A stretch of 49,362 bases of DNA from contig CAMBHH010000002.1 of the NCBI GenBank assembly GCA_945866505.1, positions 1-49,362 of the forward strand, given 5' to 3'. This document shows positions 8,781 through 16,502 of the stretch, piece by piece (position 1 is the stretch's first letter; each line of letters opens with the position of its first letter). A program made the translations under genes and the position numbers. Source of the DNA: Flavobacterium psychrophilum (GTDB lineage: Bacteria; Bacteroidota; Bacteroidia; Flavobacteriales; Flavobacteriaceae). Under the pieces are notes generated by a model. It was not told the origin of the DNA and searched no databases. It was given only the letters and a program-made list of their open reading frames with translations.

Positions 8781-10001
8781 TTAAACCGTTGCCGTTTCTA
8801 CCGGCAATGAAATTTGATTTTTGAGTAAATCTTCGAAGGTTTCTCTCGCTCTTATTAAGATTCCTTGACCGTTGAGCCATAAAACTTCAGCAGGTTTGTA
8901 TCTCGAATTATAATTAGATGCCATTGAGAAGCAATACGCTCCTGCATTTCTAAAGCTTAGAACATCACCTTCGTTAATTTCGGCAATTCTGCGGTTGTTG
9001 GCAAAGGTATCTGTTTCGCAAATATATCCTACGACAGAATAGAAACGTTCTTTTCCTTTTGGGTTCGAAATGTTTTCGATATGATGTTGCGAACCGTAAA
9101 ACATTGGACGAATCAAATGGTTGAAACCGCTGTCAATGCCAGCAAAAACGGTTGAAGTAGTTTGTTTTACCACATTTACCTTCGCCAAGAAATAACCTGC
9201 TTCGCTCACTAGGAATTTTCCTGGTTCGAATATTAGGGTCAAATCTTTTCCGTATTCCGCACAGAAAGAATTGAATCTTTTTGACAATTTTTTGCCTAAT
9301 TCTTCAATGTCAGTTTCGATGTCGTCTTTTTTGTATGGCACTTTAAATCCGCTTCCAAAGTCAAGAAATTCAAGTTCTTTGAAGTTTTTCGCCACATCAA
9401 ATAAGATTTCGGCAGCATATAAAAATACCTCAATATCCAAAATATCAGAACCCGTGTGCATGTGGATTCCCACGATGTGCATTTTTGTATTTTCAACAAT
9501 GCGCAACAAATGCGGCAATTGATGAATGGAAATACCAAATTTACTATCGATATGTCCTACAGAAATATTAGTGTTTCCACCAGCCATTACGTGTGGATTG
9601 ATACGAATACAAACCGGAACTTTTGGATATTTTGTTCCAAATTGCTCCAAAATCGATAAATTATCAATATTGATTTGAACTCCCATTGCCGAAACTTCCT
9701 CGATTTCTTCTAGAGAAACACCATTTGGAGTGAAAAATATCTGGTCAGGAGAATATCCTGCGTGAAGTCCAAGTTGTACTTCTTGAATAGAAACAGCATC
9801 TAAACAAGAACCCATATCTCTTAATAATTCGAGAATTGCTATGTTTGACAAGGCTTTCATTGCATAATTAATACGCAATTTTTCTACCTTCGAAAATGCT
9901 TTTGTTAACCTTTGGTATTGAGATTGGATTTTTGCCGCATCATATACATATAATGGACTACCAAATTGTTCTGCTAATTGTACTAAATCTTTTGCTTGCA
10001 T
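8781..10001 (-). CDS. lysA: Diaminopimelate decarboxylase
   Basis: 406 residues. This PLP-dependent fold III decarboxylase converts meso-diaminopimelate to L-lysine, the last step of lysine synthesis. Lys49 in NYAMKALSN is the PLP Schiff-base residue. HMHTGSDI (180-187) and FGSGFKV (215-221) line the cofactor phosphate site. FEPGKFLVSEAGY (258-270) and Cys328 in YICETDTF are substrate-site signatures at the dimer interface, and the YCFSMASNYNSR motif is near the C-terminus. The length and absence of a fused aspartokinase match the stand-alone enzyme. A well-formed promoter lies at 10018-10048 and a terminator at 8735-8771, so it is a single-gene unit. It lies directly outside the left boundary of the accessory island. 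Confidence 0.96.
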   Translation of the reverse strand: MQAKDLVQLAEQFGSPLYVYDAAKIQSQYQRLTKAFSKVEKLRINYAMKALSNIAILELLRDMGSCLDAVSIQEVQLGLHAGYSPDQIFFTPNGVSLEEIEEVSAMGVQINIDNLSILEQFGTKYPKVPVCIRINPHVMAGGNTNISVGHIDSKFGISIHQLPHLLRIVENTKMHIVGIHMHTGSDILDIEVFLYAAEILFDVAKNFKELEFLDFGSGFKVPYKKDDIETDIEELGKKLSKRFNSFCAEYGKDLTLIFEPGKFLVSEAGYFLAKVNVVKQTTSTVFAGIDSGFNHLIRPMFYGSQHHIENISNPKGKERFYSVVGYICETDTFANNRRIAEINEGDVLSFRNAGAYCFSMASNYNSRYKPAEVLWLNGQGILIRARETFEDLLKNQISLPVETATV

Positions 10002-10017
10002 CGTTCTACATTTTTGG

Positions 10018-10048
10018 CAAATTTATTACTCTTTATCGATTCATACAA
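10018..10048 (-). promoter_or_regulatory. lysA promoter
   Basis: On the minus strand TTG (complement of 10046-10048), 20 bases, then TAAATTTG (complement of 10018-10025) match the Bacteroidota consensus closely. The lysA ATG follows 16 bases after it. Confidence 0.7.
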
Positions 10049-10127
10049 GAAATAATAAAAAACTAACAAATTGTAACAAAATGTTTGTAATCAAACTTAT
10101 TGAGTTGAAATTTGTAAAATTTTAAAC

Positions 10128-10207
10128 AAAAAAGCCATTGAAAATTACTCGCAAGGGCTTTTGAAAATATATAATTACGATCAAACTCTAGGCAAATAAC
10201 CACCTTA
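10128..10207. repeat. Left direct repeat: degenerate copy of the gltD 3' end and terminator
   Basis: This segment aligns without gaps to 14985-15064 with 70 of 80 identical bases, in the same orientation and 4857 bases apart. It carries a counterpart of the gltD terminator stem (one mismatched pair), a stop codon (TGA instead of TAA, complement of 10181-10183) and seven to eight codons matching the gltD C-terminus. An in-frame TAA replaces a glutamate codon just upstream. It lies between the lysA promoter and rhuM. It fits the distal half-site left when an element inserts at the 3' end of a gene. It may also serve as a weak terminator for rhuM. Confidence 0.8.
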
Positions 10208-10403
10208 CTTAGTTAACATACAATCTTAAAATCCTATTGATTTTGTTGTTTTGCTACTCCATTTTTCATTTTTACAAAAAGAGAGGATTCGTTTAAAGTT
10301 CAGTTTGATGCTAAAAACAATTTTTTCTATTACTGAATTAGCAATAGCATTATAAGAAATTAGCATTAATTTCATTGGTAATAAAACAGAAAACAATTGT
10401 CTT
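10208..10403. other. Gene-poor stretch downstream of rhuM
   Basis: Together with the left direct repeat this makes about 400 bases without a recognised gene. A minus-strand reading of about 49 codons exists here, but it has no family features. No further structured element was identified apart from AT-rich sequence with short TTAGCA-type repeats near 10340-10370. Confidence 0.4.
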
Positions 10404-11390
10404 TTACGGCTTTAATTTCGAGATTTCAATATCTAAATCAGAAAGGTATTTTTTATCCTGTTCTATTCGGAATTGCTCATATTCAGAATGTGCTTTTTCA
10501 ACAGCTTCTTCGTGCGAAATACTCCCCGCATTGGGCAAAACATCCAGACTATTGCTTTCTAAAAATTTGTTGGTTCGCTCCAGCCAGTCGTTCATATTCA
10601 TCAATTGGTTTCGTCTTGCTTGAAATTCAGCCAAATCCAAATAGGCACTTACCAATAAATTCAAATCGCCAATTTCGTTTTCTTGCAAATAATTTTTGGC
10701 TATCGTAACATCAGTTTTCAAAATTTTCCCTTCGGGAGCATTTTTCCAAGAGGTGAGTCCCATAAAATCTTTTTCTTTATCTACTCTATTATAGACTATT
10801 TCGGCGGCAGTTTGACCCGTAATGGCAAAATGCAATTTGTTTTGTACCATTTTATAAAACTGTTTTGCCGCTTCGGAATCTTTACTATAATCGGCGCTGC
10901 ATTGTTGAAAAATATCGCCTAGTTTTTGATACAGCCTGCGTTCGCTGGAGCGAATCTCTCGAATGCGTTCCAGTAATTCGTCGAAGTAATCTTTGCCAAA
11001 AGGTTTGCCGTTTTTGAGCATTTCATCATTCAAGACAAAACCTTTGATGATAAATTCTTTTAGAGTTTGTGTTGCCCAAATACGGAATTGAGTGGCTTGT
11101 TTGGAGTTTACTCTATAACCAACCGCAATAATAGCATCGAGGTTGTAAAATTTTGTTTTATAATTTTTACCATCATTGGCAGTTGCCGAGAAATCCTCGG
11201 TAACTGAATTTGGCAATAATTCGCCACTAGCAAATATATTTTTTAGGTGCAGTGAAACGTTATCAGTACTACAATCAAATAGTTGCGCAATTAATTTTTG
11301 TGAAAGCCAAAAATTATCATCTTTGTAGGTAACGCTAAGTTTTACCTTGCCTTCTTGGGTTTGATAAATGAGTATTTCGCCAGTATTCAT
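10404..11390 (-). CDS. rhuM: RhuM-family protein
   Basis: 328 residues, matching the virulence RhuM family first named in the Salmonella SPI-3 island. Typical segments are the N-terminal MNTGEILIYQTQEGKVKLSVTY with FWLSQKLIAQLFD, a helix-turn-helix-like start also seen in phage antirepressor-type proteins. These are followed by VSLHLKNIFASGEL, SVTEDFSATANDGKNYKTKFYNLDAIIAVGYRVNSKQATQFRIWATQTLKEFI and, near the C-terminus, a helical part with a Fic-like-associated TAAEIVYNRVDKEKDFMGL. The biochemical function is unknown. Members are common on genomic islands and prophage remnants, which fits its place in the gltD-flanked island. It is cytoplasmic. It is followed by the degenerate gltD terminator copy. 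No partner gene lies within 400 bases on the same strand. Confidence 0.9.
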   Translation of the reverse strand: MNTGEILIYQTQEGKVKLSVTYKDDNFWLSQKLIAQLFDCSTDNVSLHLKNIFASGELLPNSVTEDFSATANDGKNYKTKFYNLDAIIAVGYRVNSKQATQFRIWATQTLKEFIIKGFVLNDEMLKNGKPFGKDYFDELLERIREIRSSERRLYQKLGDIFQQCSADYSKDSEAAKQFYKMVQNKLHFAITGQTAAEIVYNRVDKEKDFMGLTSWKNAPEGKILKTDVTIAKNYLQENEIGDLNLLVSAYLDLAEFQARRNQLMNMNDWLERTNKFLESNSLDVLPNAGSISHEEAVEKAHSEYEQFRIEQDKKYLSDLDIEISKLKP

Positions 11391-11562
11391 CCTTTATGAA
11401 ATTAGGTTTGGGTTGTAGGTTAGGTTATTATAGAATCGGCTTTGTTGTGATGTAAATATATAAAAAAATCAAGAATTACTGGAATGGGAAACTCACGTAG
11501 TATGTGTTTTAGTAATAAGCAATCTTAAATATAATAAGAGAGCAAGTAAGTTTGTTGAGTAA

Positions 11563-11790
11563 AACAAAAGTATTACGAAAAAAATTATTGATGAAAACAG
11601 CGAATTTAGATTAGGAGATGAAATTTACAACCCTTTAACAGATGAATATTTTAAGATTGTTACATCTTATTATATGGAAAATTATAATGAGGTTATGGTA
11701 TTCGTCGAATCTTCAAATAAGAATTTAGAAGAGAAAGTAGTTAGCTATCGATTAAGTCATTGGATTCAATTAGGGTATTACATTTGTTAA
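11563..11790 (+). pseudogene. Orphan ORF remnant without start codon
   Basis: An open frame of 75 codons plus TAA follows a TAA stop at 11560-11562 and contains no usable ATG, GTG or TTG near its beginning. The translation from 11581 begins KIIDENSEFRLGDEIYNPL, followed by strand-like YFKIVTSYYM and VMVFVESS, and ends HWIQLGYYIC. The amino-acid composition looks like real protein rather than noise. It is on the opposite strand to its neighbours in the island. I read it as the 3' remnant of a small gene whose 5' end was lost, but a chance ORF cannot be excluded. No family is recognised. Confidence 0.35.
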
Positions 11791-11810
11791 TTTCTGATAA
11801 CTGTTAAGTA

Positions 11811-11844
11811 AAAAGTAATGGGGTTTTAAAACCCCATTACTTTT
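11811..11844 (-). terminator. Perfect 34-bp palindrome, bidirectional terminator
   Basis: AAAAGTAATGGGGTTTT (11811-11827) is followed at once by its exact reverse complement (11828-11844). Each arm ends in T-runs on its strand. It overlaps the stop codon of the minus-strand repeat-protein gene and would terminate transcription from either side. Confidence 0.75.
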
Positions 11845-13480
11845 ATTGATTTTCAATTTTCTTAAAAACCTCCTCTATCAATTCATCATCAATATATGGT
11901 TTCAAGGTATTCCAGATAGATCCAGAACAACTTAATTTATCAGAATATTTATTAATAAAATTTAGACTCCAAGGAATAGATTTGTTTTTGCTTAATTCTT
12001 CCCAATCCCATTTGTCTTCATATTTTTCAATTAATTCTAAAGACCAGGAAAGGGCTTTGTTTTTACTTATACTAAACCATTCGTCATAACCCCATATATC
12101 TTTACATTTCTCAATTATTTCATAATTTTCTATTAACCCGATAAATGAAAGTATTTCGCTATTCTTCCAAAAAATTCGAGAATCTTCGTCATTAAATTCG
12201 TCTTCGTCATAAACATCGCCTTCTTCATATTTATCATGATCATTTTGAGGAACAACACAGAGATTAGAAACATTCCATCTTAAAGATTGTGGATTCCATT
12301 TACCTTCATATTTATGATATAATTCATTAGACCAAGGTATAGATTCATTTTCACTTAAAGCTTCCCAATCCCATTTGTCTTCATACATTTTTATAAATTC
12401 AATTGACCAGGGCAAATCATAACTATTACTTAAAGCTTCCCAATCCCAATTGTCTTTAAATTCATCTAATAAATTTAAAGAAAAAGAAATTGTATCATTC
12501 CAACTCAATGCATTCCAATCCCATTTATTTTTGTATTTTTTGACAATTTCAGTTGACCAATTAATGTATGCACTAGAACTTAAATGGTACCACCCCAATT
12601 TATCTCCAAATTTCTCTATAAATTCTATAGAAAATGGTTGATACCTGAAAATTAAATTATCCCAATTCCATTTGTATTCATATTTTTCAATTAATTCAAT
12701 ATTCCATAAAACTCTTTTGTTGTTGCTTAAATGTGTCCAATTCCATTTATCTTCATATTTTTCAATAAACATTATAGACCACGGAAGATTTTCATTTGCA
12801 CTTAATCTACTCCAATCCCATTTATCTATAAATTTATCTATTATTTCTATAGTCCAAGGAACAGATTCGATGTCACTTAAAACAGATACGCCCCATTTTT
12901 CATCTATCTTATCAATTAATTCAATTGACCACGGAATATCTTTAATTGAATATAAAACGGAACTTACTCCTTTGTCTTCAAATCTTTCAATTAATTTAAA
13001 AGAAAACTCAATAAATTCACTATATCTAATTGTTTCCCAATGGCACTTGTCTTCAAGCATTTCAATCAATTCGATAGACCAATGTATTGATTCGTTCTGA
13101 TTTATTGAATACCAATCCCAATTTTCTTGATATTTTTCAATCAATTCAATAGACCACGGAAGCTTTTTATTTTTACTTAATTTTTCCCAATCCCATTTAC
13201 CTTTGAATTTTCCAATAAGTATTTCAGACCAAATTATCGATTCATTACTACTTAAGCGATGCCAATACCATTTTTCTTTATGTGTTTCAATTAATTCAAT
13301 ATGCAATGAATAAAATTTTGAAATCAAGCTTAAAAACAGTTCGGGATTTTTTATAAAAATTTCCATAACCATTGATCGATTGCTTTCAATTATAAGCTTG
13401 TTTGTAATACTCAAAGTAGTTGCAACTTTTGGGATAAGACTTATTTTAGATTTAGGTATAAGTTGATTGTTTTTGTTCAT
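11843..13480 (-). CDS. Tandem 25-residue WS-ELIEKY-KWDW repeat protein
   Basis: 545 residues with no signal peptide or membrane segment. From about residue 58 to the end it consists of about 16 tandem units of 25 residues (75 bp). The consensus is [IL]PWSIELIEKYEDKWDW followed by EALSxNxS. Examples include LPWSIEFIKMYEDKWDW, VPWTIEIIDKFIDKWDW and INWSTEIVKKYKNKWDW. The units are diverged, with one 24-residue unit. A strongly acidic insert (DHDKYEEGDVYDEDEFNDED) splits the array near residues 407-450. The pattern predicts a helical solenoid suited to protein or nucleic-acid binding (inference). I do not recognise a named family. The ATG lies 4 bases after the stop of the PLD/J-domain gene, so the pair is almost certainly translationally coupled. 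The gene ends in the palindrome at 11811-11844. Confidence 0.85.
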   Translation of the reverse strand: MNKNNQLIPKSKISLIPKVATTLSITNKLIIESNRSMVMEIFIKNPELFLSLISKFYSLHIELIETHKEKWYWHRLSSNESIIWSEILIGKFKGKWDWEKLSKNKKLPWSIELIEKYQENWDWYSINQNESIHWSIELIEMLEDKCHWETIRYSEFIEFSFKLIERFEDKGVSSVLYSIKDIPWSIELIDKIDEKWGVSVLSDIESVPWTIEIIDKFIDKWDWSRLSANENLPWSIMFIEKYEDKWNWTHLSNNKRVLWNIELIEKYEYKWNWDNLIFRYQPFSIEFIEKFGDKLGWYHLSSSAYINWSTEIVKKYKNKWDWNALSWNDTISFSLNLLDEFKDNWDWEALSNSYDLPWSIEFIKMYEDKWDWEALSENESIPWSNELYHKYEGKWNPQSLRWNVSNLCVVPQNDHDKYEEGDVYDEDEFNDEDSRIFWKNSEILSFIGLIENYEIIEKCKDIWGYDEWFSISKNKALSWSLELIEKYEDKWDWEELSKNKSIPWSLNFINKYSDKLSCSGSIWNTLKPYIDDELIEEVFKKIENQ

Positions 13481-13484
13481 TGGT

Positions 13485-14849
13485 TTAACTTTCTAATTCT
13501 AGGTTTAGGCTTTGCAGTTCTTGTTCAAGTTGGGTTTTGGTTTCGTTAAAATAAGTATCCCAAACAGGAATGGCATTAATGGTCGAAAACGTTTCACTTT
13601 CTTTAATCGTGATTATTTCTTTTTCAAGTTGATGCAATTTTTTACGCAATTTTTCTACCATTTCTTTTAGTAGTTCTTTTTCGGAAATGGTATCTGATTG
13701 CGAACGGAAAGATTTTCCTTTTTGCAAATCTTTTAGTATACGTTTTACTTTTTCGAGGTCGTGTTGGTCATAAGCCTTTTTAAGTTCTATAAACACTTTT
13801 TCGGCTTCGGATTTTTGTTCTTCGGTTACTTTGTCTGGATGGCAAAGTGTAGAGGCTTTACGGAAATTGTTTTTGAGTTCTTTTCGTTCGTCTTCATTAA
13901 GTTCAAACTGGTGTTTGTCTTTTTCATTTTCAAGCTGTTCGTTATATTGATTGAAATCGTCTTCGGTTTCTTTTGCTTTTTTATCATGTTCTTTATATTT
14001 TATTTTACGTAGTTTCAGAATTTTTAAAATAATTTCTCCTAACTCAATAGTGTGACGGTGTTGAAAATCAGACAAAAGTTTTTCTAATTCAATCTTTTCA
14101 TTATCAAACGCATTGAGTTGGTTTTCCAACGTTTTAATTTCTAATTTCAAACCAGCTACTTCGGGGTCTTTCCAGATCGATAACTGTTGATAGGAATTAA
14201 TGAATATTTGAATTTTAGCAATAGCTGTTGAGTATTCTTTTTGGACAATTGCATCAATAATTGTTTTAATGTCTGCATTAAAATTGTATTGAATTAACTT
14301 TGCTGTCCCACTTTTTAAGTCTTCAATGTCTTCGAGGATAATAAAGTTTTTTAAGATTTCAAGACGTTTAATGATTTTTTCAAGAGGAAAATCATTTTCA
14401 ATCTTTGGTTCATCAGGGTAGTATTTGTTTTTAATTTGGATGAACTCTGTTACAAATTGTTCTGCAAGGGAAGTGTCATTGTAATTTATAACAATGTTTT
14501 CAAAATTGTTTTCAGCTTTGTAACTCCAATTATATGAACCTGTTATTATGGTATTGTAATCAATCACACAAAATTTATTATGCATTAAATCTGTGTTGCC
14601 ATTTCCAATTTTATAGACTTTGCCGTTATGATTTTGTAGTAGTTCAAAATCAATAGCTGAATTATTGTTGATTTCATCATTTGAAATTATGACTTGCACC
14701 AGACAACCTTCGCGGGCTTTTGAAACTAACTTGTCGAAGATATTTCTATTGGTAAACCAAGCTATAGCTATATAAATTGATTTTTGTGATTTTTGAATTT
14801 CTTCTTGAATTCGATTTGCGATATTTTCGAAAACAGCTTCTGTTTGCAT
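13485..14849 (-). CDS. PLD-family nuclease domain fused to coiled coil and J-domain
   Basis: 454 residues. At the N-terminus (1-140) is a single phospholipase D-type domain. SIYIAIAWFTNRNIFDKL is followed by the HKD motif HNKFCVID (His90, Lys92, Asp97) and then GSYNWS (104-109), as in Nuc-like endonucleases that act as dimers. A helical middle with predicted coiled coil spans about 235-325. A J-domain-like segment follows (about 322-375) with HPD at 337-339 in FRKASTLCHPDKV and FIELKKAYDQHD after it. More coiled coil makes the C-terminus. The HPD tripeptide normally stimulates an Hsp70. The protein is cytoplasmic. It heads a two-gene unit with the repeat protein (4-base gap). Nuclease activity follows from the family; a defence or conflict role is inference from the domain mix and island setting. 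Confidence 0.88.
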   Translation of the reverse strand: MQTEAVFENIANRIQEEIQKSQKSIYIAIAWFTNRNIFDKLVSKAREGCLVQVIISNDEINNNSAIDFELLQNHNGKVYKIGNGNTDLMHNKFCVIDYNTIITGSYNWSYKAENNFENIVINYNDTSLAEQFVTEFIQIKNKYYPDEPKIENDFPLEKIIKRLEILKNFIILEDIEDLKSGTAKLIQYNFNADIKTIIDAIVQKEYSTAIAKIQIFINSYQQLSIWKDPEVAGLKLEIKTLENQLNAFDNEKIELEKLLSDFQHRHTIELGEIILKILKLRKIKYKEHDKKAKETEDDFNQYNEQLENEKDKHQFELNEDERKELKNNFRKASTLCHPDKVTEEQKSEAEKVFIELKKAYDQHDLEKVKRILKDLQKGKSFRSQSDTISEKELLKEMVEKLRKKLHQLEKEIITIKESETFSTINAIPVWDTYFNETKTQLEQELQSLNLELES

Positions 14850-14982
14850 TGATTTATTTTTTTTCTAATGTATGAAATTGTAACGGTTGTTTTGGTTTTT
14901 TATTTGTTTTTCAATGATAATTAATTGGTCTGCAGTTTTGTGGTGGAGTAATTAAATTAATATGAGATTCCGAAATAGTTAT

Positions 14983-15017
14983 AAAAAAAAGCCCTTGAAA
15001 ATTACTTTCAAGGGCTT
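14983..15017 (-). terminator. Terminator of the gltBD operon
   Basis: A perfect 12-bp stem (14989-15000 with 15006-15017), a 5-base loop and, on the minus strand, a run of U. It starts 20 bases after the gltD stop codon. Confidence 0.9.
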
Positions 15018-15064
15018 CCGAAAATATATAATTACGATTAAACTCCAGGCAAATCGCCACCTTC
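14985..15064. repeat. Right direct repeat: native gltD 3' end and terminator
   Basis: The functional copy of the repeat found at 10128-10207 (70/80 identical). It covers the last eight codons of gltD, its TAA (complement of 15038-15040) and the intact terminator stem. It marks the proximal boundary of the island. Confidence 0.8.
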
Positions 15065-16498
15065 TTTGGTAGGTAAATCGCTATAACCCATTAAGTATAA
15101 GTCAACTTGTCTTGCAGCTTCACGACCTTCAGAAATCGCCCAAACGATTAGAGATTGACCACGACGCATATCGCCAGCTGTAAAAATGTTTGGAACATTG
15201 GTTTGGTATTTACCATATTCCGCTTTATAATTGCTTCTGAAATCCAATTCTAAACCTAACTGACTGCTTAATGTTTTTTCAGGACCCGTAAATCCAAGTG
15301 CAAGCAAAGCTAAATCACAAGGCCAAGTTTTTTCGGAACCTTCTACTTCAATTAATTCTGGGCGTTGGCCTGAAACCATTTTCCATTCTACATTTACTGT
15401 TTTCAGAGCGATTAATTTTCCTTTGGCATCTTTAACGAATTCTTTGGTATTAATCAGCCAGTTTCTTTCGCAACCTTCTTTATGCGAAGTCGAAGTTTTC
15501 AACTGTAAAGGCCAAAAAGGCCAAGGAGTCGATTCGCTTCTTCCTACCGGAGGTTTAGGCATAATTTCGAAGTTGGTAACAGATTTTGCACCGTGACGAT
15601 TTGAAGTTCCAACACAGTCAGAACCTGTATCGCCACCGCCAATTACAATAACATCTTTTCCTGTTGCCAACACTTGGTTCTCTACTTTTTGACCAAAAAG
15701 TACTTTGGTTTGTTGCGATAAGAAATCCATCGCTTGAACTACTCCGTCTGCATCAGCACCAGGAGTTGGCAAACCTCTTCTATCGGTTGCTCCACCGCAA
15801 AGAACAATAGAATCAAAAGCTTTTAAGTCATTAATATCATAGTTTACGCCAACGTGTGTATTTACTTTGAATGTAATTCCTTCTGCTTCTAAAATGGCTA
15901 TTCGACGATCAATAATTCCTTTTTCCATTTTGAAATTCGGAATTCCGTAGCGCAATAATCCTCCAACAGCATCATCTCTTTCGAACACAGTTACTAAATG
16001 TCCCGCTCTATTCAATTGTTGTGCGGCAGCTAAACCTGCTGGTCCTGAGCCGATAACAGCTACTGTTTTTCCGGTTCTTGTTTTTGGAGGTTGCGGTTTA
16101 ATCCATCCTTCTTTGAATGCACGTTCCACAATATTTTTTTCTAGATTTTCAATCGACACTGGGTCTTCTATAAGTCCCAAAACACAGGCTTTTTCGCAAG
16201 GTGCAGGACATAAACGTCCTGTGAACTCTGGAAAATTATTTGTTGAATGTAGTATCCAAGAGGCTTTTTGCCATTCACCTTGGTGTACCATATGATTGAA
16301 ATCGGGAATCAAATTTCCTAGAGGACAACCGCTGTGACAAAAAGGAATTCCGCAATCCATACAGCGAGACCCTTGTTTTGTAATTTCGGCTTCGCTTAGA
16401 GGAACTGTAAATTCATTATAATTTGCAACACGCTCTTCTACTGCTATATAGGATTCATCTTCTCTTTCGAATTCTTTAAAACCTGTAACTTTTCCCAT
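15038..16498 (-). CDS. gltD: Glutamate synthase small subunit
   Basis: 486 residues. This beta subunit of NADPH-GOGAT oxidises NAD(P)H on FAD and passes electrons to the large subunit for conversion of glutamine and 2-oxoglutarate to two glutamates. N-terminal cysteines for 4Fe-4S clusters are visible: Cys46, 49, 54 and 58 (RCMDCGIPFCHSGCP) and Cys97, 101 and 105 (CPAPCEKAC). FAD-binding GSGPAG is at 150-155, NAD(P)-binding VIGGGDTGSDC follows near 285-295, and the C-terminal FTAGDMRRGQSLIVWAISEGR closes the FAD site. The start ATG lies 4 bases after the gltB stop codon, so the two are coupled. Its 3' end is duplicated at the far side of the accessory island. Confidence 0.97.
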   Translation of the reverse strand: MGKVTGFKEFEREDESYIAVEERVANYNEFTVPLSEAEITKQGSRCMDCGIPFCHSGCPLGNLIPDFNHMVHQGEWQKASWILHSTNNFPEFTGRLCPAPCEKACVLGLIEDPVSIENLEKNIVERAFKEGWIKPQPPKTRTGKTVAVIGSGPAGLAAAQQLNRAGHLVTVFERDDAVGGLLRYGIPNFKMEKGIIDRRIAILEAEGITFKVNTHVGVNYDINDLKAFDSIVLCGGATDRRGLPTPGADADGVVQAMDFLSQQTKVLFGQKVENQVLATGKDVIVIGGGDTGSDCVGTSNRHGAKSVTNFEIMPKPPVGRSESTPWPFWPLQLKTSTSHKEGCERNWLINTKEFVKDAKGKLIALKTVNVEWKMVSGQRPELIEVEGSEKTWPCDLALLALGFTGPEKTLSSQLGLELDFRSNYKAEYGKYQTNVPNIFTAGDMRRGQSLIVWAISEGREAARQVDLYLMGYSDLPTKEGGDLPGV

Positions 16499-16502
16499 TG
16501 TA

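Larger units (their letters stand above)
10128..15064. other. Accessory island bounded by gltD 3'-end direct repeats
   Basis: About 4.8 kb between the two direct repeats holds only genes with a patchy, mobile-type character: rhuM, an ORF remnant without a start codon, a tandem-repeat protein and a PLD/J-domain protein. Outside it, housekeeping genes (lysA, gltDB) resume on both sides. No integrase or transposase was found inside. It could be a decayed or integrase-dependent satellite element, or a segment captured by recombination at the gltD terminator. That this is an insertion is inference from the repeats and gene content; no comparison genome was available. Confidence 0.6.

Noticed and set aside
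10227..10373. Minus-strand small ORF of about 49 codons downstream of rhuM (MKLMLISYNAIANSV...)
   Set aside because: Composition is AT-driven with no recognisable domain, and it lacks a promoter match; likely chance.
12450..13100. Plus-strand frames with repeated Ser/Asn/Leu segments
   Set aside because: They are shadows of the 25-residue repeat gene on the other strand; the periodicity is inherited from it.
10128..15064. Insertion sequence or transposon as cause of the flanking repeats
   Set aside because: No transposase and no terminal inverted repeats were seen, and an 80-base repeat of a gene end is far longer than a transposon target duplication.
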